Shown one piece after another: positions 56,631 through 64,000 of a DNA stretch of 64,000 bases. Under the pieces are notes generated by a model. It searched no databases, had not been told where the DNA came from, and saw only the letters and a list, made by a program, of their open reading frames with translations. Made by a program: the position numbers and the translations under genes. Where the stretch lies: the NCBI RefSeq assembly GCF_011301715.1, contig NZ_CP049870.1, positions 1 through 64,000 on the forward strand, given 5' to 3'. The stretch comes from Sphingomonas sp. HDW15A (lineage in GTDB: Bacteria; Pseudomonadota; Alphaproteobacteria; Sphingomonadales; Sphingomonadaceae). Numbering within the stretch: position 1 is the first letter of the stretch; each line of letters starts with the position of its first letter.

Positions 56631-58307
56631 ATGAAACATGCCCGCTGGCTTGCTGCCGCCTCCGCTTTGTCCATCCTCACGCTCGCCGCCTGCCAGCAGG
56701 GCCAGGCGCCTGCTAACGGCACCGCCACTTCCGAAACAACGGCTGGCGAAACCGCCGATGGCCTGTCAAAGCTCGCGCGGATCGAGATGAATCCGGACGT
56801 CTCCTACCTGAGCGCGGAGGAGAAAGAGGTCGTCAACCTGCTGATCCAGGCCGCCGGCTACATGAGCGAGATCTACAAGCGGCAGGCGACGCCGGGTTTC
56901 GACCAGCTTCGAAGCGACATCGCGGCGAAGAATGATCCCGCCTTGCTCGAGCGGTTCGACGCCTTTTTCGGTCCATGGGATTCCATCAACGACGGCGAGC
57001 CTTTCTTCGGCGGCAAGGCCAGGCCCGCCGGTGCCGGCTTCTACCCGGCCGACCTTACCAAGGACGAATTCGACAAATATCTCGCGGCGAATCCGGGTGA
57101 GCGCGAGGCGCTGCTGAGTCCCTATACGGTGGTCAAGCGGCAGGGGGACAAGTTGGTCGCCGTGCCGTACAGCAAGGAGTACAAGCAATGGCTGGAGCCG
57201 GCCGCCAAGCTGCTTGAGCAGGCGTCGGAGAAGACCACCAACCCCAGCCTCAAGAAGTTTCTGGCCCTTCGCGCCAAAGCCTTCCGCACCGACGACTATT
57301 TCGAATCCGAGCTCGCCTGGATGGATCTCAAGGACACGCCGATCGAAGTCGCGATCGGCCCCTATGAAGTCTACACCGACGAACTATACGGGCGGAAGAC
57401 GGCGTTCGAGGCGTTCGTCACACTGCGCGATCCCAAGGAAAGCCAGGCGCTCGACGTTTACAAGGGCGAGCTTCGCGGCATGGAGGAAAATCTCCCCGTC
57501 GAATCGAAGTATAAGAATTTCCAGCGCGGCTTCGAATCCCCAATTGCGGTCGCCGACCAGATCCACGGCGGCGGCGACAATGTGCCGGGCGTCCAGACGG
57601 TCGCCTTTAACCTGCCCAACGACGAGCGCGTCCGCGAGGCCAAGGGGGCCAAGAAAGTCATCCTGCGCAATGTCCTTGGCGCGAAGTACGATCGAATCCT
57701 GAAGCCGATGGCCTCGCTTACGTTGGTCTCCGACCAGGCTGGCGACGTCACCCAGCGCTACATGTTCATGGAAACCCTGTTCCACGAGCTTAGCCACAGC
57801 CTGGGACCGGGCAGCATTGTCGTGAATGGCCGCAAGACCACCGTCGACCAGGAATTGAAGGAAATTGCCGGTGGCCTCGAAGAGGCCAAGGCCGACGTCA
57901 TGGGCGCCTGGAACATCCTCTACATGATGGACAAGGGCATCCTCCCCAATGCCGAGCGCAGACAGATTCGCGCGACCTACGTCGCCGGACTGTTCCGCGC
58001 GATGCGCTTCGGGGTCGGCGAGGCGCACGGGCGCGGCGCAGCGATGCAGTACAGCTTCATCCGCGACCGTGGCGGAATCGTCTGGGACGAGGGCGCCAAG
58101 CGTTTCCGCGTCGACGAAGCCAAGATCGACGGCGCCATCCGCGATCTCGTCGGCGAGATCGTCCGGATGCAGGGCAATGGTGATTATGCTGGCGTGAAGG
58201 CGTTCCTCGACAAGTGGGGCAAGCTCGATCCGCAGGCTGAGGCCGTTATTGCCACGATGAAGGACATTCCGGTCGACATCCGCCCGATCTACCCCGAGCG
58301 CGTCTAA
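56631..58307 (+). CDS. M49/dipeptidyl-peptidase III-like zinc lipoprotein
   Basis: A 558-residue lipoprotein (lipobox LTLAACQQ) of the DPP III-related peptidase group. The zinc motif is ETLFHELSHSLGPG (His385, Glu386, His389), with the second metal Glu in the EEAKADVMGAW block. The N-terminal domain has SYLSAEEKEVVNLL and PFFGGKARPAGAGFYP. True DPP III has HExxxH, whereas this has the shorter HExxH form. It is probably periplasmic and cuts peptides, but the activity is inference. It follows the two-component system by 48 bases. Confidence 0.85.
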   Translation: MKHARWLAAASALSILTLAACQQGQAPANGTATSETTAGETADGLSKLARIEMNPDVSYLSAEEKEVVNLLIQAAGYMSEIYKRQATPGFDQLRSDIAAKNDPALLERFDAFFGPWDSINDGEPFFGGKARPAGAGFYPADLTKDEFDKYLAANPGEREALLSPYTVVKRQGDKLVAVPYSKEYKQWLEPAAKLLEQASEKTTNPSLKKFLALRAKAFRTDDYFESELAWMDLKDTPIEVAIGPYEVYTDELYGRKTAFEAFVTLRDPKESQALDVYKGELRGMEENLPVESKYKNFQRGFESPIAVADQIHGGGDNVPGVQTVAFNLPNDERVREAKGAKKVILRNVLGAKYDRILKPMASLTLVSDQAGDVTQRYMFMETLFHELSHSLGPGSIVVNGRKTTVDQELKEIAGGLEEAKADVMGAWNILYMMDKGILPNAERRQIRATYVAGLFRAMRFGVGEAHGRGAAMQYSFIRDRGGIVWDEGAKRFRVDEAKIDGAIRDLVGEIVRMQGNGDYAGVKAFLDKWGKLDPQAEAVIATMKDIPVDIRPIYPERV

Positions 58308-58321
58308 GGAGACGAACAGTC

Positions 58322-59065
58322 ATGGCCCGCGATTTCGCCACCTTCGCAGCGCTTCACGTCCCGGGCGATCCCGTTGTCCTTTATAACATCTGGGACACGG
58401 GCAGCGCGCTCGCGGTCGCGGCGGCGGGAGCGAAAGCACTCGCCACCGGCAGCCATCCGGTCGGCGATGCCGCCGGGTTCGGCGACGGCCAGAAGGTCCC
58501 GCTCGACTTCGTGTTCGGCAACGCACGGCGAATTCTTGCTGCCGTCGACCTGCCGCTGACCGTCGATTTCGAAGGCGCTTATTCCACCGATCCGGGCGAG
58601 GCCGCGGCCAATGTCGCGGCCTTGAAGGAAACCGGCGCGGTCGGCTGCAATTTCGAGGACCAGGTGGTCGGCGGGGAGGGCGTTCATCCGATCGATACCC
58701 AGGTCACCCGTATTGACGCGATCCGCGCGGCGGTTGGCAGCGAATTCTTCATCAATGCCCGTACCGACTTGATGATCAAGGCGGAAAAGCAGGACGATGC
58801 GCTGATCGATGCCGTCATCGAACGCGGCAAGGCCTATGCCGACGCCGGCGCCTCGGGCTTCTTCGTCCCGCGAATCGCCGACCCGAAGCATATTGAGCGC
58901 GTCGTCCGCGAGGTGCCGCTACCCTTGAACGCCATCGCGTTCCCCGGCGCGCCCGACAAGAACGTCTGGGCGGAGGCCGGGGTGGCACGGATCAGCCACG
59001 GCCCGTTCCCCCACCGCGCGCTGATGGCGAAGCTCACTGAGATGGCGAGTGCAGCCATCCAGTGA
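58322..59065 (+). CDS. isocitrate lyase/PEP mutase family protein
   Basis: A 247-residue TIM-barrel enzyme of the ICL/PEP-mutase superfamily (related to 2-methylisocitrate lyase and oxaloacetate decarboxylase). Seen: LYNIWDTGSALAVAAAG, DFEGAYS, NFEDQVVGGEGVHPID and INARTD. The catalytic Cys motif KKCGH of isocitrate lyases is not visible, so it is more like the small PEP-mutase-like hydrolase or lyase group. Substrate unknown. It starts 14 bases after the M49-like gene and may share its transcript. Confidence 0.85.
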   Translation: MARDFATFAALHVPGDPVVLYNIWDTGSALAVAAAGAKALATGSHPVGDAAGFGDGQKVPLDFVFGNARRILAAVDLPLTVDFEGAYSTDPGEAAANVAALKETGAVGCNFEDQVVGGEGVHPIDTQVTRIDAIRAAVGSEFFINARTDLMIKAEKQDDALIDAVIERGKAYADAGASGFFVPRIADPKHIERVVREVPLPLNAIAFPGAPDKNVWAEAGVARISHGPFPHRALMAKLTEMASAAIQ

Positions 59066-59138
59066 ATGGATGCTGGCGAGCCATCGCGAAGGAGGCGATC
59101 GGCTAGAGTCGGCTTTGAGTGGGAAGCTGACTCTTTCT

Positions 59139-59160
59139 CATTTCGATTTCTTTCGAAAGG
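59139..59160. promoter_or_regulatory. palindromic operator O1 upstream of arsR
   Basis: Inverted repeat CATTTCGA (59139-59146) and TCGAAAGG (59153-59160) with a 6-base spacer. It differs from the second operator by one base in the right arm. It lies just upstream of TTGACT (59164-59169), a good -35 element. Confidence 0.7.
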
Positions 59161-59186
59161 TTATTGACTCCGCTCGTCGGCTCTGA

Positions 59187-59208
59187 CATTTCGAGTCCAA
59201 TCGAAATG
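59187..59208. promoter_or_regulatory. palindromic operator O2 upstream of arsR
   Basis: Perfect inverted repeat CATTTCGA (59187-59194) and TCGAAATG (59201-59208) with a 6-base spacer, 11 bases before the arsR ATG. With O1 it flanks the -35 element; their centres are 48 bases apart. Such sites fit repression by the dimeric ArsR encoded next door. Confidence 0.75.
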
Positions 59209-59219
59209 AGGAACTGCTA

Positions 59220-59561
59220 ATGAAAGCCACGTCTGCAATCGAAGCGCTAGGCGCGCTTGCTCAAGAACATCGGCTCGCGCTGTTCCGCTTGCTGGTGCAA
59301 GCCGGCGAGAAGGGCATGGCGGCCGGTGCGATTGCCGATCAACTGAGCGTGCCCAATAGTTCCCTGTCCTTCCACCTCGCCCAGCTCAAGAATGCCGGGC
59401 TGATCCTGCAGGAACGGCAGCATCGCTCGCTGATCTACCGGGCCAACTACGCCGCGATGAATGCGCTCGTCGGCTACCTCATGGAAAATTGCTGCGCCGG
59501 AACCGATTGCGAAACCGACGCCGCATGCGAACCCGAATCCGCTGAAAGGAAATCCGCATGA
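59220..59561 (+). CDS. arsR: ArsR family metalloregulator of an organoarsenical operon
   Basis: A 113-residue winged-helix repressor. The HTH is GAIADQLSVPNSSLSFHLAQ with KNAGLI following. The metal site is C-terminal: Cys91, Cys92, Cys97 and Cys103 (ENCCAGTDCETDAAC). This is the CC-x4-C arrangement similar to, though not identical with, the Cys95/Cys96/Cys102 site of the Acidithiobacillus ArsR. It is the first gene of arsR-arsI-arsN1-aqp and should repress that operon from two palindromes just upstream until arsenite or methylarsenite binds. Confidence 0.93.
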   Translation: MKATSAIEALGALAQEHRLALFRLLVQAGEKGMAAGAIADQLSVPNSSLSFHLAQLKNAGLILQERQHRSLIYRANYAAMNALVGYLMENCCAGTDCETDAACEPESAERKSA

Positions 59562-60007
59562 AGCGCCTTCACGTCCACGTCGGGGTCGAGGATCTCGACC
59601 AGTCAATCCGTTTCTATTCGACCCTGTTCGCAGCCGAGCCGACCGTCCGGAAAGGCGATTACGCCAAGTGGATGCTCGACGATCCGCGCGTCAATTTCGC
59701 GATCTCACAGGGCAGTCATGCCAAGAAAGGCATCGAGCATCTGGGGATTCAGGTTGAGAGCACAGACGAGCTGAGCGAAGTCTATGGCCGACTGAAAGCA
59801 GCCGACCGCCCGGTGCTGGAAGAGGGTCGCACGACCTGCTGTTACGCCAAGTCCGAGAAGAGCTGGATCAGCGACCCGGACGGCATCGTCTGGGAGACGT
59901 TCTACACGGACGGCGAGGCGACGACCTATGGCGACAGCCCGGAGCTCGGGGCACTGAGCGACAGCTTGGGCCAAGCGAAATGCTGCCTGCCCAAGGCCGC
60001 CGCTTGA
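59558..60007 (+). CDS. arsI: ArsI-type C-As lyase (VOC dioxygenase)
   Basis: A 149-residue VOC-fold Fe(II) dioxygenase. ArsI cleaves the carbon-arsenic bond of trivalent methylarsenite or aromatic arsenicals, releasing arsenite. Metal ligands by position: His5 (RLHVHVG), His61 (EHLGIQV) and Glu113 (VWETFYT); the substrate-binding vicinal cysteines are Cys94-Cys95 (RTTCCYAKSEKSWI). These match the positions known for ArsI enzymes closely. A second Cys pair lies at the C-terminus (AKCCLPKA). It overlaps arsR by 4 bases and the next gene by 4. Confidence 0.94.
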   Translation: MKRLHVHVGVEDLDQSIRFYSTLFAAEPTVRKGDYAKWMLDDPRVNFAISQGSHAKKGIEHLGIQVESTDELSEVYGRLKAADRPVLEEGRTTCCYAKSEKSWISDPDGIVWETFYTDGEATTYGDSPELGALSDSLGQAKCCLPKAAA

Positions 60008-60534
60008 TCCCGACGATCCGTGAGGCGCGTCCTGACGATGCCGAGGTCATCGCCGCAATCTATGCGCATCACGTGGCGCATGGGACGGCGAGCTTCGACA
60101 CCGTACCGCGCACGACCGAAGAGACTGCGGCGAAGATCAAGGAATGCGCGCAACATGGCTGGCCCTATCTGGTAGCCGAGGAAGGTGGGGCGGTGGTCGG
60201 CTATGCTTACGCCACGCAGTTCCGCGATCGGCCAGCATATCTGTCGACGTGCGAAAACAGCATCTACATCGAGCCTTCGCATATCGGACGCGGCGTCGGC
60301 GGTGCCTTGCTGGTCGCGCTGATCGAAGCCGCCGAGCGTGCCGGCTTTCGCCAGATGATCGCCGTCATCGGCGGGGCGGAGCCTGCGTCCGTGGCAATCC
60401 ATCGCAAGGCCGGATTCGTCGAGGCTGGCCGAATGCATTCGGTAGGGCGCAAGCTGGGGCGCTGGCTCGACACGCTCTACATGCAGCGGGAATTGGGAAG
60501 CGGGGACAAGGAGCCGCCACGGTGCGAGCCATGA
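60004..60534 (+). CDS. arsN1: GNAT acetyltransferase, ArsN1-like (arsinothricin/phosphinothricin type)
   Basis: A 176-residue GNAT acetyltransferase. It begins IREARPDDAEVIAAIYAHHV, has HGTASFDTVPRTTEE, the acetyl-CoA loop IGRGVGGALL, AGFRQMIAVIGGAEPAS and the C-terminal SVGRKLGRWLD. This is the family of bar/pat-type enzymes and ArsN1, which acetylate the amino group of phosphinothricin and arsinothricin. The start TTG at 60004 overlaps arsI. In an ars operon, the arsinothricin role is the better guess, but only an assay can show which compound is the target. Confidence 0.87.
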   Translation: MIPTIREARPDDAEVIAAIYAHHVAHGTASFDTVPRTTEETAAKIKECAQHGWPYLVAEEGGAVVGYAYATQFRDRPAYLSTCENSIYIEPSHIGRGVGGALLVALIEAAERAGFRQMIAVIGGAEPASVAIHRKAGFVEAGRMHSVGRKLGRWLDTLYMQRELGSGDKEPPRCEP

Positions 60535-61199
60535 CGCGCATTCCGCTGGCGAGGCGGCTCGCGGCCGAAGGAATCGGCGCCTTCTTCCTGTTCGCCTGCG
60601 TCATCGGCTCGGGGATCATGGCGCAGAACCTATCTGGCGGGAACGATGCGGTGGCGCTGCTAGCCAACACCGTGGCCACCGGCGCGATCCTGTTCGTGCT
60701 CATCACGATGCTCGGGCCGATTTCCGGCGCGCATATGAATCCGGCCGTCAGCCTGGTCGCCGCGTCGCGCCGCGAGATGCCGTGGACCGAGGCGGCAGCC
60801 TATATCGCCTTCCAGCTCGGCTTCGGGATCCTTGGGGCGTGGGCGGCGCATTTGATGTTCGACCTGCCGACCCTGCAACTGTCGGCGAGGGCGCGAACGG
60901 GAATCGGCCAGTGGACCGGCGAGGCTATCGCGACCTTCGGCCTGATCTTGACCATTCTGGGTACCGTGCGCCACCGGCCGGCATGGGTGCCAGCGTCTGT
61001 CGCGCTCTATATTACCGCTGCCTATTGGTTCACGTCCTCAACCAGCTTCGCCAACCCAGCCATTACCGTGGCTCGCAGCTTATCCGACACATTTGCGGGC
61101 ATCGCGCCGCATGACGTCCCTCTTTTCGTTGTCGCGCAGTTTATGGGAGCGGGCTTGGCGGCCTTCGTCGCACGATGGCTATTCCCGCCGGTGTCCTAG
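60531..61199 (+). CDS. MIP family aquaporin/aquaglyceroporin (AqpS-like)
   Basis: A 222-residue channel of the MIP family. Two half-helix motifs are present: GAHMNPAVSL and SFANPAITVARS. The N-terminus LARRLAAEGIGAFFLF is typical. In ars operons such AqpS channels let trivalent arsenicals flow down their gradient out of the cell. Here it follows arsN1 with an ATGA overlap and could export the arsenite released by ArsI. No arsB, acr3, arsC, arsH or arsM gene follows, so the channel seems to be the only exit. Confidence 0.9.
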   Translation: MTRIPLARRLAAEGIGAFFLFACVIGSGIMAQNLSGGNDAVALLANTVATGAILFVLITMLGPISGAHMNPAVSLVAASRREMPWTEAAAYIAFQLGFGILGAWAAHLMFDLPTLQLSARARTGIGQWTGEAIATFGLILTILGTVRHRPAWVPASVALYITAAYWFTSSTSFANPAITVARSLSDTFAGIAPHDVPLFVVAQFMGAGLAAFVARWLFPPVS

Positions 61200-61244
61200 A
61201 TTTATCGATGGGTCGAAAGCGGACTGCTGCGAAGCCCGTTTGAT

Positions 61245-62468
61245 TTAGACCGCCGCTCGCTTTTGCCACGGCCAGCGGAAGGCCGGGCCGGATTTGAGGA
61301 CGCTTCGCCGGAACAGCCTCGCCGATAATCGCAGGATTAGCATGACCCACAGTATCTGCCAGGCGAGAGCAGATATGTGCGTCCACATTAGCGGTTCTTC
61401 GGCCGCCCTGGCGATCATCGCATAGGCCGACGAAAGCGGGAAAATCGCCGCTCCGATCGCCTCCGCGCTCATCGGCTGGCCGACGCCGAGCACTGCGAAA
61501 CCGAACAGCAGTACCTGCGCCATGGTCACCGGCATCGACAATGTCTGCACTTCGCGCACCGTCGAGGCCTGCGATCCGATGCCAAGGAAGACGGCACCGA
61601 TGAGCAGATAGTTGGTCGTGAAATAAAGGAAGCCGAGCGCGACGAAGACCGGCCATCCCACCGCTGGCGGAGGCAACGAGCCAAGCCCCTGGTCGAGAAA
61701 CAGCGCCGCGCCCACCGCGCCCGCCGTGAGCCACACCGCGATGCCGACCAGCGACATCGCCAGCATCGCGAACAACTTGCCAATGAAGATGGAATCGACC
61801 GGCACGGCGGCAGCCAGCACCTCGATCACCTTGTTGGATTTCTCCTCGATCAGCTGGCTGAGAAGCATGCCGGCCAGGAACACGGTGAGGAAAAAGATGA
61901 GGAACTGGCCGGCCCGGGCGGTGACCGTCCGGGCGAAGGCCAGCGACCCGCCGGACTGGTCGGTGAGGCTGATCTTGACCGGCGGCCCGCGCGATACCGG
62001 CGCGCCCAGCGCCATGCGCTGCGCTTCGTCGACGAACAGAGCGATCTGCTTGACCGTGCGACCGTCGGCATTGACCGCTCCGGTGAAGTGCGGTGACTTG
62101 AGCCCGCCTTCCAGCACGCCAAGCAATTTTTCTTCTTCCGCCGCCAGCAGGCGGTCGCGCTGGGTGGGCACATCGGCGTCCGGCGCAACCCGGCGCAGGT
62201 GCACCAGCGGGCGACCTTCCTCCAGCGGCTCGAACCTGGTGCGCGCCTTGTCGATCAGCGCAAACTCTTCCGGCTGGGCAATAACCGCGACCGTCGGCGG
62301 GGTCTCGTTCCTTTCCGCCTGAGCGCCGATTCCGCCGAAGATGAAGCCGAAGACCAATGGCAACAGCGGCCCTAGCAGGAACAGCAGAAAGGTCTTGCTG
62401 AAAACCGTTGCCTTGAAGTCTCGCCGGCCGATGACATAGGCCGCGCCAAGGGTTTCGCGGACGGTCAT
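61245..62468 (-). CDS. ABC-2 type exporter permease (NatB-like)
   Basis: A 407-residue permease with one N-terminal helix (FLLFLLGPLLPLVFGFIFGG), a large periplasmic domain (about residues 50-180) and five to six C-terminal helices (LSQLIEEKSNKVIEVL is the conserved stretch of the NatB group). The ATG at 62468 overlaps the ATPase gene end by 4 bases. NatAB systems export sodium in Bacillus; in alphaproteobacteria the substrate is unknown. It ends 45 bases from the convergent aquaporin gene. Confidence 0.88.
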   Translation of the reverse strand: MTVRETLGAAYVIGRRDFKATVFSKTFLLFLLGPLLPLVFGFIFGGIGAQAERNETPPTVAVIAQPEEFALIDKARTRFEPLEEGRPLVHLRRVAPDADVPTQRDRLLAAEEEKLLGVLEGGLKSPHFTGAVNADGRTVKQIALFVDEAQRMALGAPVSRGPPVKISLTDQSGGSLAFARTVTARAGQFLIFFLTVFLAGMLLSQLIEEKSNKVIEVLAAAVPVDSIFIGKLFAMLAMSLVGIAVWLTAGAVGAALFLDQGLGSLPPPAVGWPVFVALGFLYFTTNYLLIGAVFLGIGSQASTVREVQTLSMPVTMAQVLLFGFAVLGVGQPMSAEAIGAAIFPLSSAYAMIARAAEEPLMWTHISALAWQILWVMLILRLSARLFRRSVLKSGPAFRWPWQKRAAV

Positions 62469-63403
62469 GCTGCCACCTCGACCGGATCGTCCATCTTGCG
62501 CGCAGCGGCCTCCCCGGCGATCGCGACGAAGGCGTCGTGAAGCCCCGGCCGCTCGATGCTCAAAGTCTCTATCCCGGCTCCCCCGTCGAGCAGTGCGCGA
62601 AGCAATGGCTCCGGCCCGCCCTGTGGCAGTTCGAACCGCCACTCGCGGCCGACCAGCCGCGCATCGGCCGGCAGAGCAGAACGCCATGGGCCGTCCTCGG
62701 CGCGGGTTCGCAAATGCACGATCGGCCGGAGCCGGCCCCGCGCCTCGTCGACCGCGCCGTCGAAGGCGACCTTGCCGGCGGCGATGATCGCCACCCGCTC
62801 GCACAGCCGCTCGGCGTGGGCGATGACGTGGGTAGAGAAGATGACCGTCGCCCCGGCTGCCGCCTCGGCGCGGATCAATTCCTCCAGCTTCGCTTGGTTG
62901 ATCGCGTCGAGACCCGAGAAGGGTTCGTCGAGCACTATCAGCTTGGGCTCATGGACGATGGTCCCGAGAAGCTGGACGGTCTGTGCCATGCCTTTCGATA
63001 GTGTCCGGATGGGCTTGCCGATCCAGTCGCCGAGCCCGCGGCCGTGAAGCAGTTCGATGGCCCGGGCGCGCCCTTCCTTGATCGGCAGCCCGCGAAGCGC
63101 GCCCATGAACGCGATGGCTTCCTCGCAAGCCATCGCCGGATAGAGTCCGCGTTCCTCGGGCAGGTAGCCGACCTCGTGGGCGGCCTCGAGCGGCCTCTCC
63201 CGGCCGAGCAATGCGCGGCTTCCGCTGTCGGGGTCGATAATACCCAGCAGCATGCGGATCGTCGTCGTCTTGCCAGCGCCATTGGGCCCGAGAATTCCGT
63301 AGATCGAGCCGGCTGGCACGGCCAGGCTCACGCCAGCGACCGCCAGGGTATCGCCAAACCTCTTCACCATGTCGGTCGCCGTCGCGGCGTAGTTGGCGGA
63401 CAT
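62465..63403 (-). CDS. ABC transporter ATP-binding protein (NatA-like)
   Basis: A 312-residue ABC ATPase. Walker A is LGPNGAGKTTT, the signature is RTLSKGMAQTVQ and Walker B is KLIVLDEPFSGLDA, with FSTHVIAHAE as the switch. The C-terminal DUF4162-like domain follows residue 220. It is the partner of the permease gene with which it overlaps. ATG at 63403 is used; the frame to 63658 is antisense to queG and not conserved. Confidence 0.92.
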   Translation of the reverse strand: MSANYAATATDMVKRFGDTLAVAGVSLAVPAGSIYGILGPNGAGKTTTIRMLLGIIDPDSGSRALLGRERPLEAAHEVGYLPEERGLYPAMACEEAIAFMGALRGLPIKEGRARAIELLHGRGLGDWIGKPIRTLSKGMAQTVQLLGTIVHEPKLIVLDEPFSGLDAINQAKLEELIRAEAAAGATVIFSTHVIAHAERLCERVAIIAAGKVAFDGAVDEARGRLRPIVHLRTRAEDGPWRSALPADARLVGREWRFELPQGGPEPLLRALLDGGAGIETLSIERPGLHDAFVAIAGEAAARKMDDPVEVAA

Positions 63404-63431
63404 GGCCCCTGTGCTAAGGCCGAAAGTGTAA

Positions 63432-64000
63432 ATGACAATGACCATTGAGCAGGAGATCCGCGAAAAGGCGGCCGAGCTGGGCTTCGTCGCCTGCGGCTTC
63501 GCGCGCGCGGATGCGGCGGCCCATGCGGGTCCGAACCTGCTTCGCTGGCTGGGTGAGGGCCGCCACGGCGAGATGGGCTGGATGGAGACCCGCAAGGAAC
63601 AGCGTGCAAGTCCGGCCGGCCTCTGGCCCGACGCGAAAAGCGTCATCGCGCTTGGCATGAGCTACGCCCCGGCGCGCGACCCGCTCGAACTCGAATCGCA
63701 CCCCGAGCTCGGCCGGATCTCGGTCTATGCCCAGGGCGGCGACTATCACAAGACGGTCAAGAAGGCGCTGAAGGCGCTCGCCCACTGGCTGGTCGATCGT
63801 TGCCCATCCGAGCTCAAGGTGTTCGTCGACACTGCCCCAGTGATGGAAAAACCGCTTAGCCAGGCCGCCGGGATCGGATGGCAGGGCAAGCACACCAGCC
63901 TGCTCAGCCGGGAACATGGCAACTGGCTGTTCCTTGGAATCATCTACACCACGCTGGAACTCCAGCCCGACGCGCCCGGCTCCAACCATTGCGGAAGCTG
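63432..64000 (+). CDS. queG: epoxyqueuosine reductase (partial, runs off right edge)
   Basis: The first 189 residues of QueG, the cobalamin and iron-sulfur reductase that makes queuosine in tRNA. Family text: GFVACGFARADAA, WMETRKEQRASPAGLWPDAK and VALGMSYAP-like SVIALGMSY, then VDTAPVMEKPLSQAAGIGW and GKHTSLLS. The ATG at 63432 (a second in-frame ATG is at 63438) lies 28 bases from the divergent ABC ATPase gene start. The 4Fe-4S cysteine motifs would lie beyond the edge; the sequence stops at NHCGS. Confidence 0.93.
   Translation, partial: MTMTIEQEIREKAAELGFVACGFARADAAAHAGPNLLRWLGEGRHGEMGWMETRKEQRASPAGLWPDAKSVIALGMSYAPARDPLELESHPELGRISVYAQGGDYHKTVKKALKALAHWLVDRCPSELKVFVDTAPVMEKPLSQAAGIGWQGKHTSLLSREHGNWLFLGIIYTTLELQPDAPGSNHCGS

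Noticed and set aside
59220-61199. Reading the acetyltransferase as a phosphinothricin resistance gene
   Set aside because: The family covers both substrates; the arsR-arsI-channel context makes an arsenic compound likelier, though sequence alone cannot settle it.

Overview
The window reads as chromosomal DNA from a GC-rich alphaproteobacterium, most likely a sphingomonad (Sphingomonadales). The grounds are the protein families (sphingomonad-type cytochrome aa3 locus, PilZ, DUF6894 and KTSC proteins, a PPP-rich OmpA-like porin, short class II DAHP synthase), the alphaproteobacterial LexA box GTTC-N7-GTTC, and dense gene packing with many 4-nt overlaps. I see no phage, insertion sequence, CRISPR array or rRNA operon. 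One tRNA gene (Ser, GGA) is present.

Layout. 0-7.4 kb: SOS-controlled imuA-imuB, tandem alpha/beta hydrolases behind serS, DUF808, fluoride channel, Crp/Fnr regulator, hemerythrin. 7.5-11.6 kb: a TIR-TPR membrane protein, a GFA enzyme, a decayed YCII gene and an esterase. 11.6-15.7 kb: aromatic catabolism (phhB, hppD, thiolase, orphan paaD). 15.7-19.2 kb: aromatic biosynthesis (DAHP synthase, aroA, aroC) and tRNA-Ser. 19.2-31.7 kb: ccmAB and the aa3 oxidase genes ctaC-ctaD and ctaB-ctaG-ctaE-surf1, split by xth, a cyclophilin and small genes. 31.8-36.3 kb: pyrE-pdxJ-acpS-lepB, a permease, FKBP, rpsU. 36.6-45.7 kb: two L,D-transpeptidases, PilZ pair, purT, an orphan lasso-peptide-type B2 protein, small proteins. 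45.7-58.3 kb: signalling (hybrid kinase, GGDEF-EAL, LytS/LytTR) with porin and M1/M49 peptidases. 59.1-61.2 kb: arsR-arsI-arsN1-aquaporin operon. 61.2-64 kb: ABC-2 exporter and partial queG.

Broken frames. Ten single-base losses were found by reading the frames, every one in a G or C run, in nine otherwise well-conserved genes (transporter, thiolase, aroC, a small conserved gene, purT, B2, GGDEF-EAL, porin, and M1 peptidase twice). Restoring one base at each site generally gives the usual family length; aroC stays short. I therefore think most are sequencing or assembly errors rather than pseudogenes, and I mark them as frameshifted in the sequence as given. The YCII gene, by contrast, also lacks its middle and looks truly decayed.

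Most interesting units: the compact organoarsenical operon with two near-identical palindromic operators flanking a -35 element, the TIR-TPR protein, the orphan B2 protein, and the repeated use of a shared 4-nt stop (CTAG/TTAG) by convergent genes. I found no unmistakably new multi-gene system.
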